A stretch of DNA of 64,000 nt from Nitzschia sp. DOCU1 (Eukaryota > Bacillariophyta > Bacillariophyceae > Bacillariales > Bacillariaceae): NCBI GenBank assembly GCA_951394045.1, contig OX595994.1, forward strand, positions 1,674,001 to 1,738,000, in the 5' to 3' direction. Below are positions 38,552 to 50,400 of this stretch, piece after piece. A program made the position numbers and the translations under genes. Positions within the stretch are counted from its first letter, which is position 1; every line of letters begins with the position of its first letter. The notes under the pieces were generated by a model that was not told where the DNA came from, did not search any database, and saw nothing but the letters and a program-made list of their open reading frames with translations.

Positions 38552-40303
38552 ATGCCCACCATTATGGCTCCCCCACGAGTGATTACTTCTGCCAGTTCTG
38601 CAGACTCTGCTTCGGCTTCCACCACAGCTCAATTATCTGTGGAAGATGCTGTTTGCGCTTTATCGGCACATTACTCTTCTGCCTCCTCTGCCGCGTCCTC
38701 TTCTTCTTCGGATAGTCACAATGATCAGAATACCATGACGGGGGCGGCTTCGATCCCTACCGTTTGCGGCTCTTCGGTGCAGTCAGAGGAAGGCGAGACA
38801 ACCTACAGTCCTTCCTTTTCATTTCGCAGCGATTTGGTCAGCAACAGTGTCTCCAACAAGGCCAAACTCAAACTGGTACGAACCGCCGTCACCACGCCTT
38901 CCACTGCCAATAGTTCCCGGAGTGGCCAGAGTGTCCTGAATGCAGAATTAGAACTGGCCCGAATCCAAGAACTCGAACAAAAGAGACTCGCTCTGCGCCA
39001 CCAACGATTCAGTCTCGAGCAACGTTTGTCCGAGTTTTGTGGCAAGCATGCCGAAGGAGGCTCTCCTATTGAAAGTCCGTGCCGTCATGTCATTGAGTGG
39101 CCTTGGTCAGACGAACAATCAGGTCTCCGAGTCATTTATACGGGTTCTCTGAACGAAATGGATCAGCCCCACGGCCCACAAGGCCGCCTCGTATTTGCCG
39201 ATGGACAAGTTTATGTGGGCGATGTGCGCAATGGACTACGAGCGGGACAGGGACGCAATACATGGGCGGATGGGCAAGATTACGTGGGGGAATGGAAGCA
39301 AAACTCGAGAAATGGCAGAGGGACTCATGTATGGCCGGATGGCCGTAAAGTGAGTGGGCAATGGCAAAATGGACATTTGAATGGAAAAGTATACTTTTCG
39401 TGGCCGAATGGAGCTACCTTTGATGGGATGGTTCGAAAGGGAAAGAAGCATGGAAGAGGTGAGTGTTTAGGAATAATCAATGGAACGAGGTGTTAAAGTG
39501 AAGGATTCTGTGCAACTCACACAAATGTCCTTGCGCTACTTATTCCAGGAGTTCATACTTGGTCCGATGGTCGCGTCTATAGTGGCAGTTTTGAGAATGG
39601 CAAGGAACATGGCTTTGGAACGCTAGCACACCCGGATGGTGTCAAGTACCGAGGTCAGTTTTGCAAGGGCGCCAAGGAAGGCTATGGCATTATGCTCTGG
39701 AAAACGAGAACCTATGATGGTGAGTGGGTTCAAAACAAGCCTGAAGGCCAAGGTCGTGTCGTTTGGTCCAATGGTGCCACGTACACGGGGCAATTCAAAG
39801 CTGGCAAGTATCATGGACTGGGCGTGTACGCATGGCCCAGCGGCAAGAAATTTGTCGGCCGATGGGATGCGGGTGTCAAGAATGGGCATGGTCTCTATAC
39901 GTGGCCCAATGGAAAGAAGTATGACGGCGAATACAAGAATGGTCTCAAGCATGGCTATGGACGAATGACCTGGCCGGATGGTCACTCGTATTCGGGAGGC
40001 TTTGAAAACAATAAACGATCGGGTCGAGGTGTTCAGACGAGTGCGACGGGCGATATTATTTTCTGTGGCATGTGGAAGGACGACCGGCCTGTAGGAGAAT
40101 CTCAAGCCGCCGACATTCCGCAATCTGTCATTCTCGACTCTTCGAAAGCAGAAGTCATGGAACCATTGGACCACAACGATGACGACGAACGAGACATTTG
40201 CTCACCCCAAATGGTGGCACGCATCGACGATGAAGATGACGAGGAGGAAGATCGTCGGGACTTTTCCTTTCATTCGTTGCCAGATGCTGTGGCTGCCGTT
40301 TAA
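38552..40303 (+). CDS. MORN-repeat protein (two exons)
   Basis: Exons are 38552-39458 and 39549-40303. The 90-nt intron has GTGAGT and CAG borders, and joining restores KKHGRGVHTWSDG. The product is 553 residues. The first 195 residues are Ser-rich and disordered, with one charged helix near 130-165 (ELARIQELEQKRLALRHQR). From about 200 to 500 there are 12-13 MORN repeats of about 23 residues with the pattern Y-x-G-x-W/F-x-x-G-x-x-x-G-x-G-x-x-x-W-P-x-G, for example YVGEWKQNSRNGRGTHVWPDG split around its core. The tail is acidic (DDDERD, DDEDDEEEDRRD). MORN arrays form elongated beta structures that bind membranes or partner proteins and often serve in cytoskeletal scaffolds; some are fused to PIP kinases, but no kinase domain is present. 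The intron falls inside repeat 5. Confidence 0.9.
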
Positions 40304-40758
40304 TTTTTATCTATTTATGAGAAAAGCAAAGCGTACAATAACTATATAGTACTCTTTGTTCTATTTATACAATACAATATTTTATTGAATGCTAGCTCCT
40401 ACTTTTATCAGCAAAAAGTGTCACGCTCCTAGCATTTAATAACAGTATTGGAATGGAATGGACAGTGGCCCGAGGTGAAACTCAAAAGGTTTTGTTGACC
40501 CGTATCAAAAAGATTGGAGTACTCCGTAGTAATAGTTTTGAAAGAAGTCGATGCAGAATCATGGGATACGGCGTGGTCACATGTACGACAATCAATCCAG
40601 TGACGACGACCACTGGTGGTAGCAAACGGTCGTGCGATGCAATCCGTGCCAATATTTTCGGTCCCCCAGCGTCCCTATAGTCGTACTGAATCTCTGCCGT
40701 CGCATGCGCTTGTAATCTGTTTTTCTCTGGCACGTGGGATTGTTTCATCGCCTCTTTA
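40304..40758. other. Convergent intergenic region
   Basis: These 455 nt lie between the 3' ends of the MORN gene and of the small plastid-protein gene. The left part is AT-rich with AATACAATA-type sequences that may serve in 3' end formation. No gene. Confidence 0.45.
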
Positions 40759-41382
40759 TTAAAGATACGGAATGACAATAGTCGGTTGATCCAACAATTC
40801 CGGAAATTTAATAATAATAGCCGACAAAATCGCAATCAATACCGAAAAGTATCCAATCCAATTTTGTTTATAGGGAGCCTTGACTTCACTCCACAACTTT
40901 TCTTTTGAAACTTCTCCTTCCAAAGCCTTTCGATTTTTAATAGCTTGTTGTTCTAGCTCGAATTTCCTCAAGTCGTTTTCATCAATCCAATAATCTTCTC
41001 CGGCCTCTCGGGATACCGACTTGACCAAGGGTCGACTTTCCGTCGAATCCCAAGGAAAGTTTTGAGCCGGAGTCGTTTGAGCATTCTTTCCTTTGGATGG
41101 ATTGCGGCGTCTCTGTGCAAGAAAAGAAACAAAGAGTAGGATGAGTTTGAAGTCGTCCCTGATCTAAAAAGGACCGTGGTACGATTCGTTCGTTACCTTT
41201 TTGAGCATTCGACGGGGTTGCCGAGGCGGTGGAGTGGAAAACACGGCGGTGCTAGTCGTAGTCGAAGGTGCCGACACTGTCATGGAATGGCCCAACAGTG
41301 GCTGGATCGGCGCAAAGGCAAGGGCTTCCCGTGAAAGCAGGAGTACGACCACCCAAACTCGCCAAAGATGATATGCCGCCAT
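40759..41382 (-). CDS. Small plastid-targeted single-pass membrane protein (two exons)
   Basis: Read on the minus strand, exon 1 is 41382-41197 and exon 2 is 41112-40759. The 84-nt intron has GTAACG and CAG borders, and joining gives RRMLKKRRRNPSKGK. The product is 179 residues when started at MAAYHLW; a Met six codons earlier (41400) is possible. A signal peptide (WRVWVVVLLLSREALA) is followed directly by FAPIQPL, a near-perfect ASAFAP plastid motif, then a Ser/Thr-rich transit segment. The mature part is charged, has a helix (DENDLRKFELEQQAI), and one membrane span near the C-terminus (WIGYFSVLIAILSAIII). No family of known function is recognised. The location is the plastid, probably a thylakoid or envelope membrane. 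Confidence 0.8.
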
Positions 41383-41400
41383 TTTGATGCTGCTGGTCAT

Positions 41401-41767
41401 GTTGAATATTGGATGGATTCGCGATCTTTATGGAATTCTCGGCTTTTGTACCACAACTCTCTACTCTGGATACACAAGTTTTCACAAGGATGTAGGCAAA
41501 ATATCGAGCAAAGACCCAATACAAATCGGCTTTTCCATTGCAATATGGAAAGAAAGTTGTGTCAACGAGAGATACGATCCATCCATCCACGTGGTTGATG
41601 CCGCCGACATCGATCGAGGCACCTTCGCAAGGATTTTTCGTGGGAGACTTGAGAGACACGCACGATGATGCGGCATTACTGAAAATGACGTCATCGCTCT
41701 TTGCAGCACAGTCGCCTTCTTTAAATAGTTTTATTAGTCGAACGAATCCATTCGCCGTCTTTTTCAA
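41401..41767. promoter_or_regulatory. Divergent promoter region
   Basis: These 367 nt lie between the plastid-protein gene (minus, start 41382 or 41400) and the MOZART1-like gene (plus, start 41768). No specific element identified. Confidence 0.35.
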
Positions 41768-42298
41768 ATGCGAGAGCGAAAGGCGAAGGAAGCCAAAACA
41801 ATGACGAAAACGAACAGCACTCTCTCCATTGTTCATGTCGTTTGCTTCTGCTGGTTTATTTTCCCTCACACGTTAGTGACGACACCCATGACATCTCAAG
41901 GTCCCTCCCATGCGACACCATCGCATCGTTATTATTCCGGCATACGATCGTCCGTGATTCCGACGCCGACAGTCGCCCGGCCCAGTCCTAACCACAACCA
42001 GCACCAGCAACAGTCCATGTCCTCCGCATCTGGCACTAATACATCTCCCACACGAAATCGAAATTACAAACTGTTTCATCAAAATCCACCACCGCCAAAA
42101 AAGGAAGAGGTTTCAAAGATAAGTCCGCTACAAGCCACAGTCCAAGCCATGTCGGATCGACTCGAAACGGGCTTGACACCGGCGGCCCTACAAGCCATTG
42201 TGGACTTGTTACAGGCGGGTGTTCCTCCAGATGCAGTCGTGGCAGCCGTGAGCAGTTTATCCTCCTCTTTTAAAAAGCAGCGACAACAATTACGATAA
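41768..42298 (+). CDS. MOZART1-like gamma-tubulin-complex adaptor with long N-terminus
   Basis: This frame encodes up to 176 residues; the Met at 41801 (MTKTNST) is an alternative start. The last 60 residues (LQATVQAMSDRLETGLTPAA, LQAIVDLLQAGVPPDAVVAA) match the pattern of MOZART1 / GIP1: 'NTGL-x-x-x-x-L-x-x-x-x-x-L-x-x-G-(I/V)-x-P-(E/D)-A-(L/V)'. MOZART1 proteins are small (about 70-80 residues) and bind N-terminal helices of gamma-tubulin complex proteins to direct microtubule nucleation. The extra N-terminal region here is low-complexity, with a short hydrophobic stretch (IVHVVCFCWFIFPHTLV) that may simply be 5' sequence if translation starts at an inner Met. Confidence 0.6.
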   Translation: MRERKAKEAKTMTKTNSTLSIVHVVCFCWFIFPHTLVTTPMTSQGPSHATPSHRYYSGIRSSVIPTPTVARPSPNHNQHQQQSMSSASGTNTSPTRNRNYKLFHQNPPPPKKEEVSKISPLQATVQAMSDRLETGLTPAALQAIVDLLQAGVPPDAVVAAVSSLSSSFKKQRQQLR

Positions 42299-42551
42299 TA
42301 ATAATAATACTAGTCTTTTGGGGGCTGGTGGAGGAATGTATGTGGGGACGCTTGATGCGATTTTGGACAACCATACAAGGAGTTAAACATGGCTTGGTCA
42401 AGGGTCAATCAAGTCAAGCTCGTGTGTCTAGAAATTCTAGTACTCCATAGAGGCTCATAACTAGCTTGCCCTCTCCCATCGCATCAATTTGTGAGTCTTG
42501 GCAATAGTATAGTGGTGACATTCGTTTGTTCTATGAGTTTTAAAAGTTGTA

Positions 42552-45500
42552 CTAGCGAAGGCTTGCCATGACTTGCTTGGCCCGTTCCGCGCATTTAGCC
42601 GGGAAGCGGGACGAAGCGGCATTCATCAGTTGCTCCAGCTCGTGCGCTTGCGGTCGGACAATGGCGGCATTGTCCGCCGACAACAAAAAGTTGCGGAGCG
42701 CCACGCAGGCATGTTCTTGGAGGCGTTCCGAGAGCGGAAACCGCCGCATGGCTGACATAATGGCGCTAATTTCACCGTCGGAAGCTATCATAACCTCGTT
42801 GGTTTGGACATTGACAGCCAAACTGGAGAGGGCGCGGCAAGCTTCAATCAGCAAACCATCCGAATTGTAGTGCGCCCACATGGCGTAGACAATGGCGTCG
42901 ACGCCGCCGAGATCTCGAATCAGTGTCTTGTTGCGAGAATTGGAGGAGAGTGTACAAAGGCAACCACAAGCTTGCTTTTGGACCTTCTCGTACGTAATGT
43001 TGGCCATCATTCCGTTGATTACCAAACTGATTCCACCTTCGTTGGCAATGAGGTCTTGATTTTCCTCAAGTACCGCTAGACTCCACATGGTAGTGAAGGA
43101 ACGTTCCAGAACCGAAGGAGCGCCCATGAACTCCTTAATAGCAAACGTCACGGCGCCGATACCACCCGCGTCAGCAATAGCTCGTTTTGACTCTTTACTT
43201 CGCATGGAAACATTTTGAAGGACGCCTAGACATTTCTCTTGCAATCGAGGGGAGGTTAGCTGATGCCTCATGGTCGCGACAACTGTTTCGACGACGCTTG
43301 AACCAGCAAGGACTTGCTCTTCGGCATCAGAAGAAAGATTCAGTAACGCCGAGCAGCATGCTTCCAGCAGGTCTACGTCATCACGGAACCTGTTCATAGC
43401 ATTCACCAAAAGAATGAGACCACCCTGTGATGAAATCAGCATTCTCGATTCATGGTCGATACTCAAATGCGACAGAGCTCGACAAGCGTCCGTCTGGATC
43501 AGGACGTTTTCAGTGAAACCAGCAAGGGCGCTGACAATCATGTCAATTCCATCCGTTTCTGCAATACTGAGATTTACTTGCAGGTTCTCCGTAGAAGCCA
43601 AAAGGGCCAGAATGGCACAGCCTTTTTGCTGGATAACTTCGTTACCCTCGTGCTCGACCATGCAGTCAATAACAACCACAATGACTCCAAACTGAATGAG
43701 AATCTCTTTGGAAAGGAAACATAGAGTCAGGATAACGTCCATGAGCCCGTCCATGAGAGGGACATTCTCCACGTCACATTCAATGACGACATCCAATAAC
43801 GAGATGATCAAATCAATATCAGTATCTGGAATGTGGACTGGGTTTTCTCGGACACAATGCATTACAGCGGCAAGGGCCCCAGCGGCTTCTGTCAGGACCG
43901 GACCATTGAACGGACCGTTTTCGCCTTTGTTTCGTGCACACAGTCCCAGTACCGATCGGAAGATTTGAGACGACACGTTGGCATTGGCCAGAGGCTGCTT
44001 CGCCGTGTAGGCCCAAATAGCCCCGCACGCTTCGATGACCAAATCGTTAGGGCTCGTTGGGTTGTCAATGATATCTGTGAGGAGTTCCACGAGCCCATCT
44101 GTGCTGACAGATTTGAAACCTGGAACGGTGATCAGCATGGCGTTCCGGATAGTAGTGCAAGCAAGCTTGGTTAACCCCGGGAAGGAAGTAACAGCCTGTA
44201 GAATGGCCAGAACAAGTTCGTTGGGCAGCTGGAGTGCCTTCTTGGAGCCGCCCGAGACAACAGAGTTGACCAGGAGCAGCAAGTTACGAGCCAGCTCTTC
44301 CGACGTAGTAGCAAAGAGGGCAGCGGAGGCAGTTCCGAGGCCACCCGCCGCGAATACTTTTGTCCGTGCATTATCGGATGCTGCAATTATAGCAGAGAGG
44401 GCAGCAGCACTAGACGTCTGAACTTCCACTTCACCGGAACATAGGCCCTCAAGCATTTGATCACAGGTCCCCCCTTGAACTATACGCTCTGCGACATCGG
44501 GAAATGCGGAGCATACAGCTGCCAGGGCCTTGCCGCCTTGCGACCCACCACCACCGGTCGTTACCAATTGGAGCACCAAGTCGACAGGTATGCAATCGGC
44601 TCGACCCTGTCCGTGAGCGGCAGTATTGGCTACGTATCCGCAGATAGCCGCTAGAAGCTCGCGGTCGTCCGGGCGGGCTTTTGCGGCGGCTTCACATGCT
44701 AGTTTCGTTTCTCCGAGGATAGAATAGTCAAAGGAAGACTCGTCTTGGGACAAGACCCAAAGCAGAGTGGCGACTGATGCGGTCATACTTCTGACCAAGA
44801 GCCGTAAAATGTTGCCCTCGATGATCTGGCGCTTAGACTGTAGGTTGTCCCTGGCAACAGCCGCCAGGAATTGTGCCGAGGCATCCTGAAGTTCAGCATG
44901 CTGCGGATTTTCGCTGAGGGCCCGTACGACTCCGGGGATACACTCGGAAGCCTCTTGCTGGAGGAGCCGGTTAACCGCAAAGGACATGAGATACAAGAAC
45001 ATATATTCGCATTGCACCACAACTTCCGGCGATGGCGCCCTTCCGTTGACAACGTTGACCAATATAGAAGGCAGCTCTTCTTCCTTAATCAAACCAACCG
45101 ACCGTTCCATTGAGCCAGGGTCAGTTCGAACCTGCATGGCCAAAAGCAGCTTGAGAGCCCACCACAGGGCGCCGCTTTCGTTGACTTGTAGCTTCATACA
45201 CCCAATAATAACTGTGATGCCACCATAGTCCTCAATCTTGGCAATCTCTTGGTCATATTTGACCGAGCCATCGCCTTGGTATGGGCTGACGAATGTATAC
45301 AGCGCTCTGCAACCCCACTCAAACACACCAGGGTGGTTTTCATGGCGCTTCATGGCTTCCAGCATACCTTCGACGCCTCCCTTGGCGAGAATTTGTCTCT
45401 TGCTCTCATCCAGGCGGGCTACTGCCGTAATGGCCCCAAGAGTCCACTGCACAGCCTCAGCATCATCCTTGGCCCGTCCGTGTCGGATCATTTCAATCAT

Positions 45501-46397
45501 CAATTCCAGGCAGCCGTTTTTGACTGCTTCCGCCTTGTTTTCATCGCTTCTGCTTGCAATAGACCATATCGCTCCAACCGATACCGTCAACAACCTCGGG
45601 TCGTGCTTATAAGTCTCAAGCACCTCCTTTATCTCGGCCAGCGCTCCATCTGGATCATCTCCGAGGTTGCGCAACGCGTGAAGCTTCGTTCGAAGGATCT
45701 CGGGCTTGTCTTTATTGTCCTTCATGTCCCTGAGCAAGGAAGCTGCGTCGAGGCCACTATTACCCTTATAGTCTTCCGAGTCGAGACCATACGACGGCCC
45801 GCCCGACATACTTCGCCCTGGGGCCTGTGGTCCTACCGACCGCTTCCGGTGCAAATTGCCTGGTCCATTCTCCCCATGACTACTTCCTCGTTGGTATGGG
45901 TCTAGCGGAACTGGAGTTCGGCTGTCTTTCCGGTTCAGGCTCTGGGACGGCCCGCCCTCTGCCCCCATCATCGGGGGGCCTCCAGGAGGCCTACGTATGC
46001 TAGAACCAGGAGCACCAGGAGGCGGCCCTGCCCTATGACTACTCCCGCCCGCCGTGAATCGAACGGCAGTGCTAGCAGCTTTGAACCGACTATTAGCCGG
46101 CTGGACCGCTGCAACTTGTGCGTTTCGCGAGTGCCAGTCCGCAAGCACCGCCGCCGGAACCGCATTGGGGTTGCATTTAATGCAGGTACCCTGATAGACA
46201 TCATCATTTGTAAGGGGTGTCCTTCCTAGCACTTTGACGACATGCGTCTTGGTACCACATTTCAGACACAACCCACGTCTTCTAGCAATCGCCGCACGCT
46301 CTTCCTGACTCAAGGCCGTACCGTTCTTTCCGAACATGGGGATTCCCGACTCTTGCAAGTCATCGTTAAATGGATTTGGATGCATCATCTTGTACAA
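42552..46397 (-). CDS. Large armadillo-repeat protein with N-terminal CxxC/CxxC site
   Basis: This is a 1281-residue single-exon protein. At the N-terminus C44, C47, C72 and C75 form a zinc-ribbon-like pair (CLKCG, then TCIKCNP). A Pro/Gly/Ser-rich linker follows to about residue 210. From there to the C-terminus the sequence is a series of about 20-25 armadillo/HEAT-like helical repeats, e.g. LTVSVGAIWSIASRSDENK, VQWTLGAITAVARLDESKR, ALLNLSSDAEE, ACRALSSLAVNVQTNE. The later repeats are the most regular. ARM arrays form a solenoid that binds extended peptides or protein partners; no partner can be named. From memory, the zinc-ribbon-like head is frequent at the N-termini of diatom proteins of otherwise varied make-up. 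Start Mets at residues 1, 4 and 5 are equivalent. Confidence 0.85.
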   Translation of the reverse strand: MYKMMHPNPFNDDLQESGIPMFGKNGTALSQEERAAIARRRGLCLKCGTKTHVVKVLGRTPLTNDDVYQGTCIKCNPNAVPAAVLADWHSRNAQVAAVQPANSRFKAASTAVRFTAGGSSHRAGPPPGAPGSSIRRPPGGPPMMGAEGGPSQSLNRKDSRTPVPLDPYQRGSSHGENGPGNLHRKRSVGPQAPGRSMSGGPSYGLDSEDYKGNSGLDAASLLRDMKDNKDKPEILRTKLHALRNLGDDPDGALAEIKEVLETYKHDPRLLTVSVGAIWSIASRSDENKAEAVKNGCLELMIEMIRHGRAKDDAEAVQWTLGAITAVARLDESKRQILAKGGVEGMLEAMKRHENHPGVFEWGCRALYTFVSPYQGDGSVKYDQEIAKIEDYGGITVIIGCMKLQVNESGALWWALKLLLAMQVRTDPGSMERSVGLIKEEELPSILVNVVNGRAPSPEVVVQCEYMFLYLMSFAVNRLLQQEASECIPGVVRALSENPQHAELQDASAQFLAAVARDNLQSKRQIIEGNILRLLVRSMTASVATLLWVLSQDESSFDYSILGETKLACEAAAKARPDDRELLAAICGYVANTAAHGQGRADCIPVDLVLQLVTTGGGGSQGGKALAAVCSAFPDVAERIVQGGTCDQMLEGLCSGEVEVQTSSAAALSAIIAASDNARTKVFAAGGLGTASAALFATTSEELARNLLLLVNSVVSGGSKKALQLPNELVLAILQAVTSFPGLTKLACTTIRNAMLITVPGFKSVSTDGLVELLTDIIDNPTSPNDLVIEACGAIWAYTAKQPLANANVSSQIFRSVLGLCARNKGENGPFNGPVLTEAAGALAAVMHCVRENPVHIPDTDIDLIISLLDVVIECDVENVPLMDGLMDVILTLCFLSKEILIQFGVIVVVIDCMVEHEGNEVIQQKGCAILALLASTENLQVNLSIAETDGIDMIVSALAGFTENVLIQTDACRALSHLSIDHESRMLISSQGGLILLVNAMNRFRDDVDLLEACCSALLNLSSDAEEQVLAGSSVVETVVATMRHQLTSPRLQEKCLGVLQNVSMRSKESKRAIADAGGIGAVTFAIKEFMGAPSVLERSFTTMWSLAVLEENQDLIANEGGISLVINGMMANITYEKVQKQACGCLCTLSSNSRNKTLIRDLGGVDAIVYAMWAHYNSDGLLIEACRALSSLAVNVQTNEVMIASDGEISAIMSAMRRFPLSERLQEHACVALRNFLLSADNAAIVRPQAHELEQLMNAASSRFPAKCAERAKQVMASLR

Positions 46398-47484
46398 GTC
46401 TGGAATTCACTTGCCACACACAAGCCCGAATCAATCAACTAGTAAAATACACCAGGACTCTGATGAGTGTAGTAGAGATAGCGCAACGATGCCGGGGCTT
46501 TGCAAGTTTCGATCAAATCTACTCAATCGTCCCTGAAGCGGCCGAGGCGGATCTCGTGAAACAGTGTCCCTCCGTTTCCAATAGTACTGAAAACACGTAG
46601 ACTCTACGTTGCCGCTTTCACCGAAAATAACCGGGAAAATGTCCCACCGCTGCCACCGACGGTCCCACTGGTTATCACAAAGCGCCAGGGGAGTAACAAA
46701 TCTAACTACCGACGATGAGCTTCTGCACCGATAAGATAAATCTCAATCGAGACAAACACAAAAAGGCATCCGCTCAATAGGTTGTCTTTGGTGACTTTGA
46801 CGACGATGCCAACAAGCACAGCAACAAAAGATGCACCGCGCGATTGGAAGCACATGTTGCAAAACTGCTCAGGGGCAACGGGGGCGGATGCGGCTGGCGG
46901 CAGGCGGCCGTCTGTGTGCATCACGATTATTCGATGTTTGGCTTTTTGGATCTGTAGTGCGGTTCTGCCGTCGTTCCCTTAAATATGCCCATTATCGTGG
47001 ACGTCGTATAAGTTTCGTATAGTTCGTGTTTGGGGCAATAATGATTTTGATGAGAGATGCCCAATAATAGTTAGGGTTCACTACTTCGTATAGTGCCCCC
47101 AAAATGGAAATGACCGTGGCTTTGGCACGAACGCAAGGCAGGAGAATGTCTCTCGTCTGTCATTCCTTCGTATCAGATCCTCTTTATGGCCTTCCCACGA
47201 AAATGAGACTTGCGGCGCACGCCCGTCGGCTTGGCAGGTCATCCCCAAAAGCAACGCCTTTAGTTCGAGATACTTTGTAGTCGTTGACCTATTCCCGCTG
47301 CCTACCTCTAGCATTGAGAGTTGTTAGTACTCACAAGATAGCTTTCGTGACGTTTCGTCGTCTTGGGGCGTTTTCAAAAGTCCTGCTTACGCCATCTTTG
47401 TAAAGTCACAGAAGTAGTAGTTCCGTACTCTTACGCAATTACTGACTTCTACGACGATTCTGAAGAAGAAAAGGGCACTTTCTA
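46398..47484. other. Intergenic region, no supported gene
   Basis: These 1087 nt separate two minus-strand genes. A minus-strand frame of 72 codons (46924-46706) contains two hydrophobic stretches but nothing recognisable. The promoter of the ARM-repeat gene is expected at the left end. Confidence 0.4.
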
Positions 47485-50400
47485 TTAGGGTGTGACAGCC
47501 TGTGAGGAGGTGTCATTTATCCTTGGTCTAGCTCCAGCTTGTATCTGTGCCTCGGGCAATCCACCTGAGAGCCGATCTCCTGATGGACCATTTTGATCGG
47601 CGGAGGACTGGTCCACCACTAATGGAGGAGTATCGTCGTTTGGTTCTGATGCTTTGCCGCTTTTCTCCACGCGTTTCTTTGACTCTGGTACCTCCTTGCT
47701 GCTGCGCTTGGGTGGAGATTTTTCTTTCTTGACCGGAGACAACCCCTTGTAACTCCAGACGATCAATTCTCGTCGCAGCCCGGGCGACACGATGTGTGCA
47801 GATGGAGCAAAGCACATGACGAAACGCCCCAACAGGATCAGAAGTACTATCGGGACAACAGGGAATTTCCACATTTCCTCTTGCTCATCAGCCGTGAGTT
47901 TGGAGTCCCTCACTTCCATCTGGAGCACAAGTTGATCCATTTGGTCAGTCAATTGCCGAAGATATTTCCCCACATCGTTGGCTCCGTCCTTGTTAGATAG
48001 TAAAGCGTTCTTGACAGCCGGCCATTGAAGCAGCGCGCTGCGAAAGAGCCATGTAAAGAAATGCAGGCTCATTTTGACGAGAGCAGCAAATCCAACGATC
48101 GCCGAAGAGTAAATGTAGACCAAAGCGACATAGATCCACCTGGAAAAAACTCGGAAAGCCCCGAACATGAGACGTGGGATTTTCCATAACAACGACGACT
48201 GCGATTCTCGAAATTCGTTTTCGAGTCTTAAGAGCCGTTGTTCTTGATCCGTCCGAAGCCGATCTGTTTCCGCGATGAGATCTAAAAGAACTCTCTGGTA
48301 GCATAACGTAGAGGCTTTCGTGAACTGGTCGTGGATTGAAAGACTACTTTGCAAGGCCTTGATCTCATCCGTCAGCTTTTTGAAAATCGGCTCCATGGAA
48401 CTAGCACCCGATGTGGAGGCTGCTCCTGGCCCACCGTGGGCCTTTTTCGATGCCATCATTTTAGCTTTGAATTGCGCGTAGTCTAGTTTTGATAGGCAGT
48501 CTGCGCTCGGCAAGTTTTCGAGCATCTTTGCTAGGGCTTGGTCCATAGAGGTTTCGGGGTCTGCAACCGCGGGCAGCACCTGTGGCTCGCCCTCCTCGTC
48601 CACGGTCCTCTTTGGCATCGAGGATGTCTCGTGTTGCACGGCTTCAATTTCTGTGACTTTCTTCTCCTCGACAACTCCAGACTCTGTAGTGTTCTGAAGG
48701 GCAGAGGTATCATTAGCACCTGCCCGAGCCGAAGCATTTGAAGCGGTTTGATTCGTTTGATTTACAGTAACCTGTACCGTTCCTTCCGCCACCTTCACCT
48801 CTGGCGCATCAAGCAATGGGATATTCCACTTCTTCGTCAATTGCTCGAGTTCCGTAATAATATATTCACCCAGCGAATCTCCAATTTCATCCGTCATCGC
48901 AGGAGTTGCGATCTTATGGGTGGAATCAGATATTAAAGCTTTCGCTGCATCGGCAACGTTCTTCGAAGTGGAGTAAATCGACTGTATAGCCAAGCTTCCG
49001 ATTTGGTGTAAAGTGCGCAGCTCGCCTCCCGTCGTTTGCCGTCCTGGCGAGTTACGCGAAGCGTTGGAAAGTGCGCTCAACGTGCTCGGAATCAAATCAT
49101 ACAAGCTTGAAAATAGTTCCTCGTCAGATAAGGTGCCATGAAGCATGTCGTCGAGCACAGTTGACTGCTTTAATGGACATCGCTCGACTTGGAGAACACA
49201 TTCCGCCGACTTTGATGACTCAGCCTGTTCTGGTGAGCTCCTGGTTTGTTCATTCGTTGCTGGAATATCATCCTTTTTCTTGACATCATCAATTGCGCTA
49301 GCATTGCCTCCGTCATCTGCCTTTGCAGGCGTTGCTGGATCTGCGACGACTGCTTCCACCAAAATCTTTGCATCGGTACTATCATCTGCTTCTGGCTGCT
49401 CCTCTAGAACGTCCTCGTCCTGATCTGTTGCGGATTCTTCCCATTGCTCGTGAAAGCCTTGCACCATTGTGCTGCCATGGACTTTGATTTGACTGTACGT
49501 GCAATAATATTCGACACCGTGGTGACTCAGGAACTTGAACTTGAGGTAACGAACCCAAGCAGGTTCTTGCAAGTCAAAAGTCTGTTCCCCGTTGCCTGCT
49601 TTGGCAGAATACGTGCCAAGATCGAACCACTTGCCCAGCGTTTGACTTCCCATAACTTGAAAGTCTTTGACACTACTTGAGAAACGTTCGTAGTTTGCAA
49701 GTTTGATTTGCTTGACCAAAATGTCCTCGGAAAGACCAACGACCACAAATTTCTTCTCCTCGCACGGCGCAATGGCATACTTGTCCTTGTCACCATTTAA
49801 TAGGTTACTGGTTCCCTTGAAACCGCTGGATTTTTCAATGATCAGAGCTCCAGCTGACTTGCTTGCATAGTCGACCGATACGCGCGACAAGGAATCTTCC
49901 TCGTCCTCGTCTTCATCTGCTTCCGAAGGCTTCGATATCGATGCATCATCTGGTGTTGTATCGTTTTGTTTGGCCAGCGGGTCCTTGTCGCCCTGGCTAT
50001 CATCCAATTCAGGGTCATGGTCACCATCGATGCCGTCTGGTTGGGGTACATCCTCAACTTCTTCTTCTACTTGCTTGTCTTCGGAGGCCTGCACATGGAT
50101 GCCTTTACCCGAATTGTCTACCTTTTTATGAGTTTCGACGGGCATTTTGACGGAATCTAGATCTGCGTCTTTAGGTTTCTCGCCGCCATCGATAGGATCG
50201 TCGTCCTCCGATCGATTGTCATCGCAGGGAACATTCTCAGCGTTTTCTATCTGTCCAGAGTCTCCAGTATCCACTTCCCCACTTTCTCGATCTAATTCTT
50301 CGGTCAACTCTGCCAACTGAACAACATCACCGTCGTCTTTAGTCTCGTCCTGGTTGTCAGAAGGTTGTATCGTTTCGATCGGTGGGTATTCACTCTTGGG

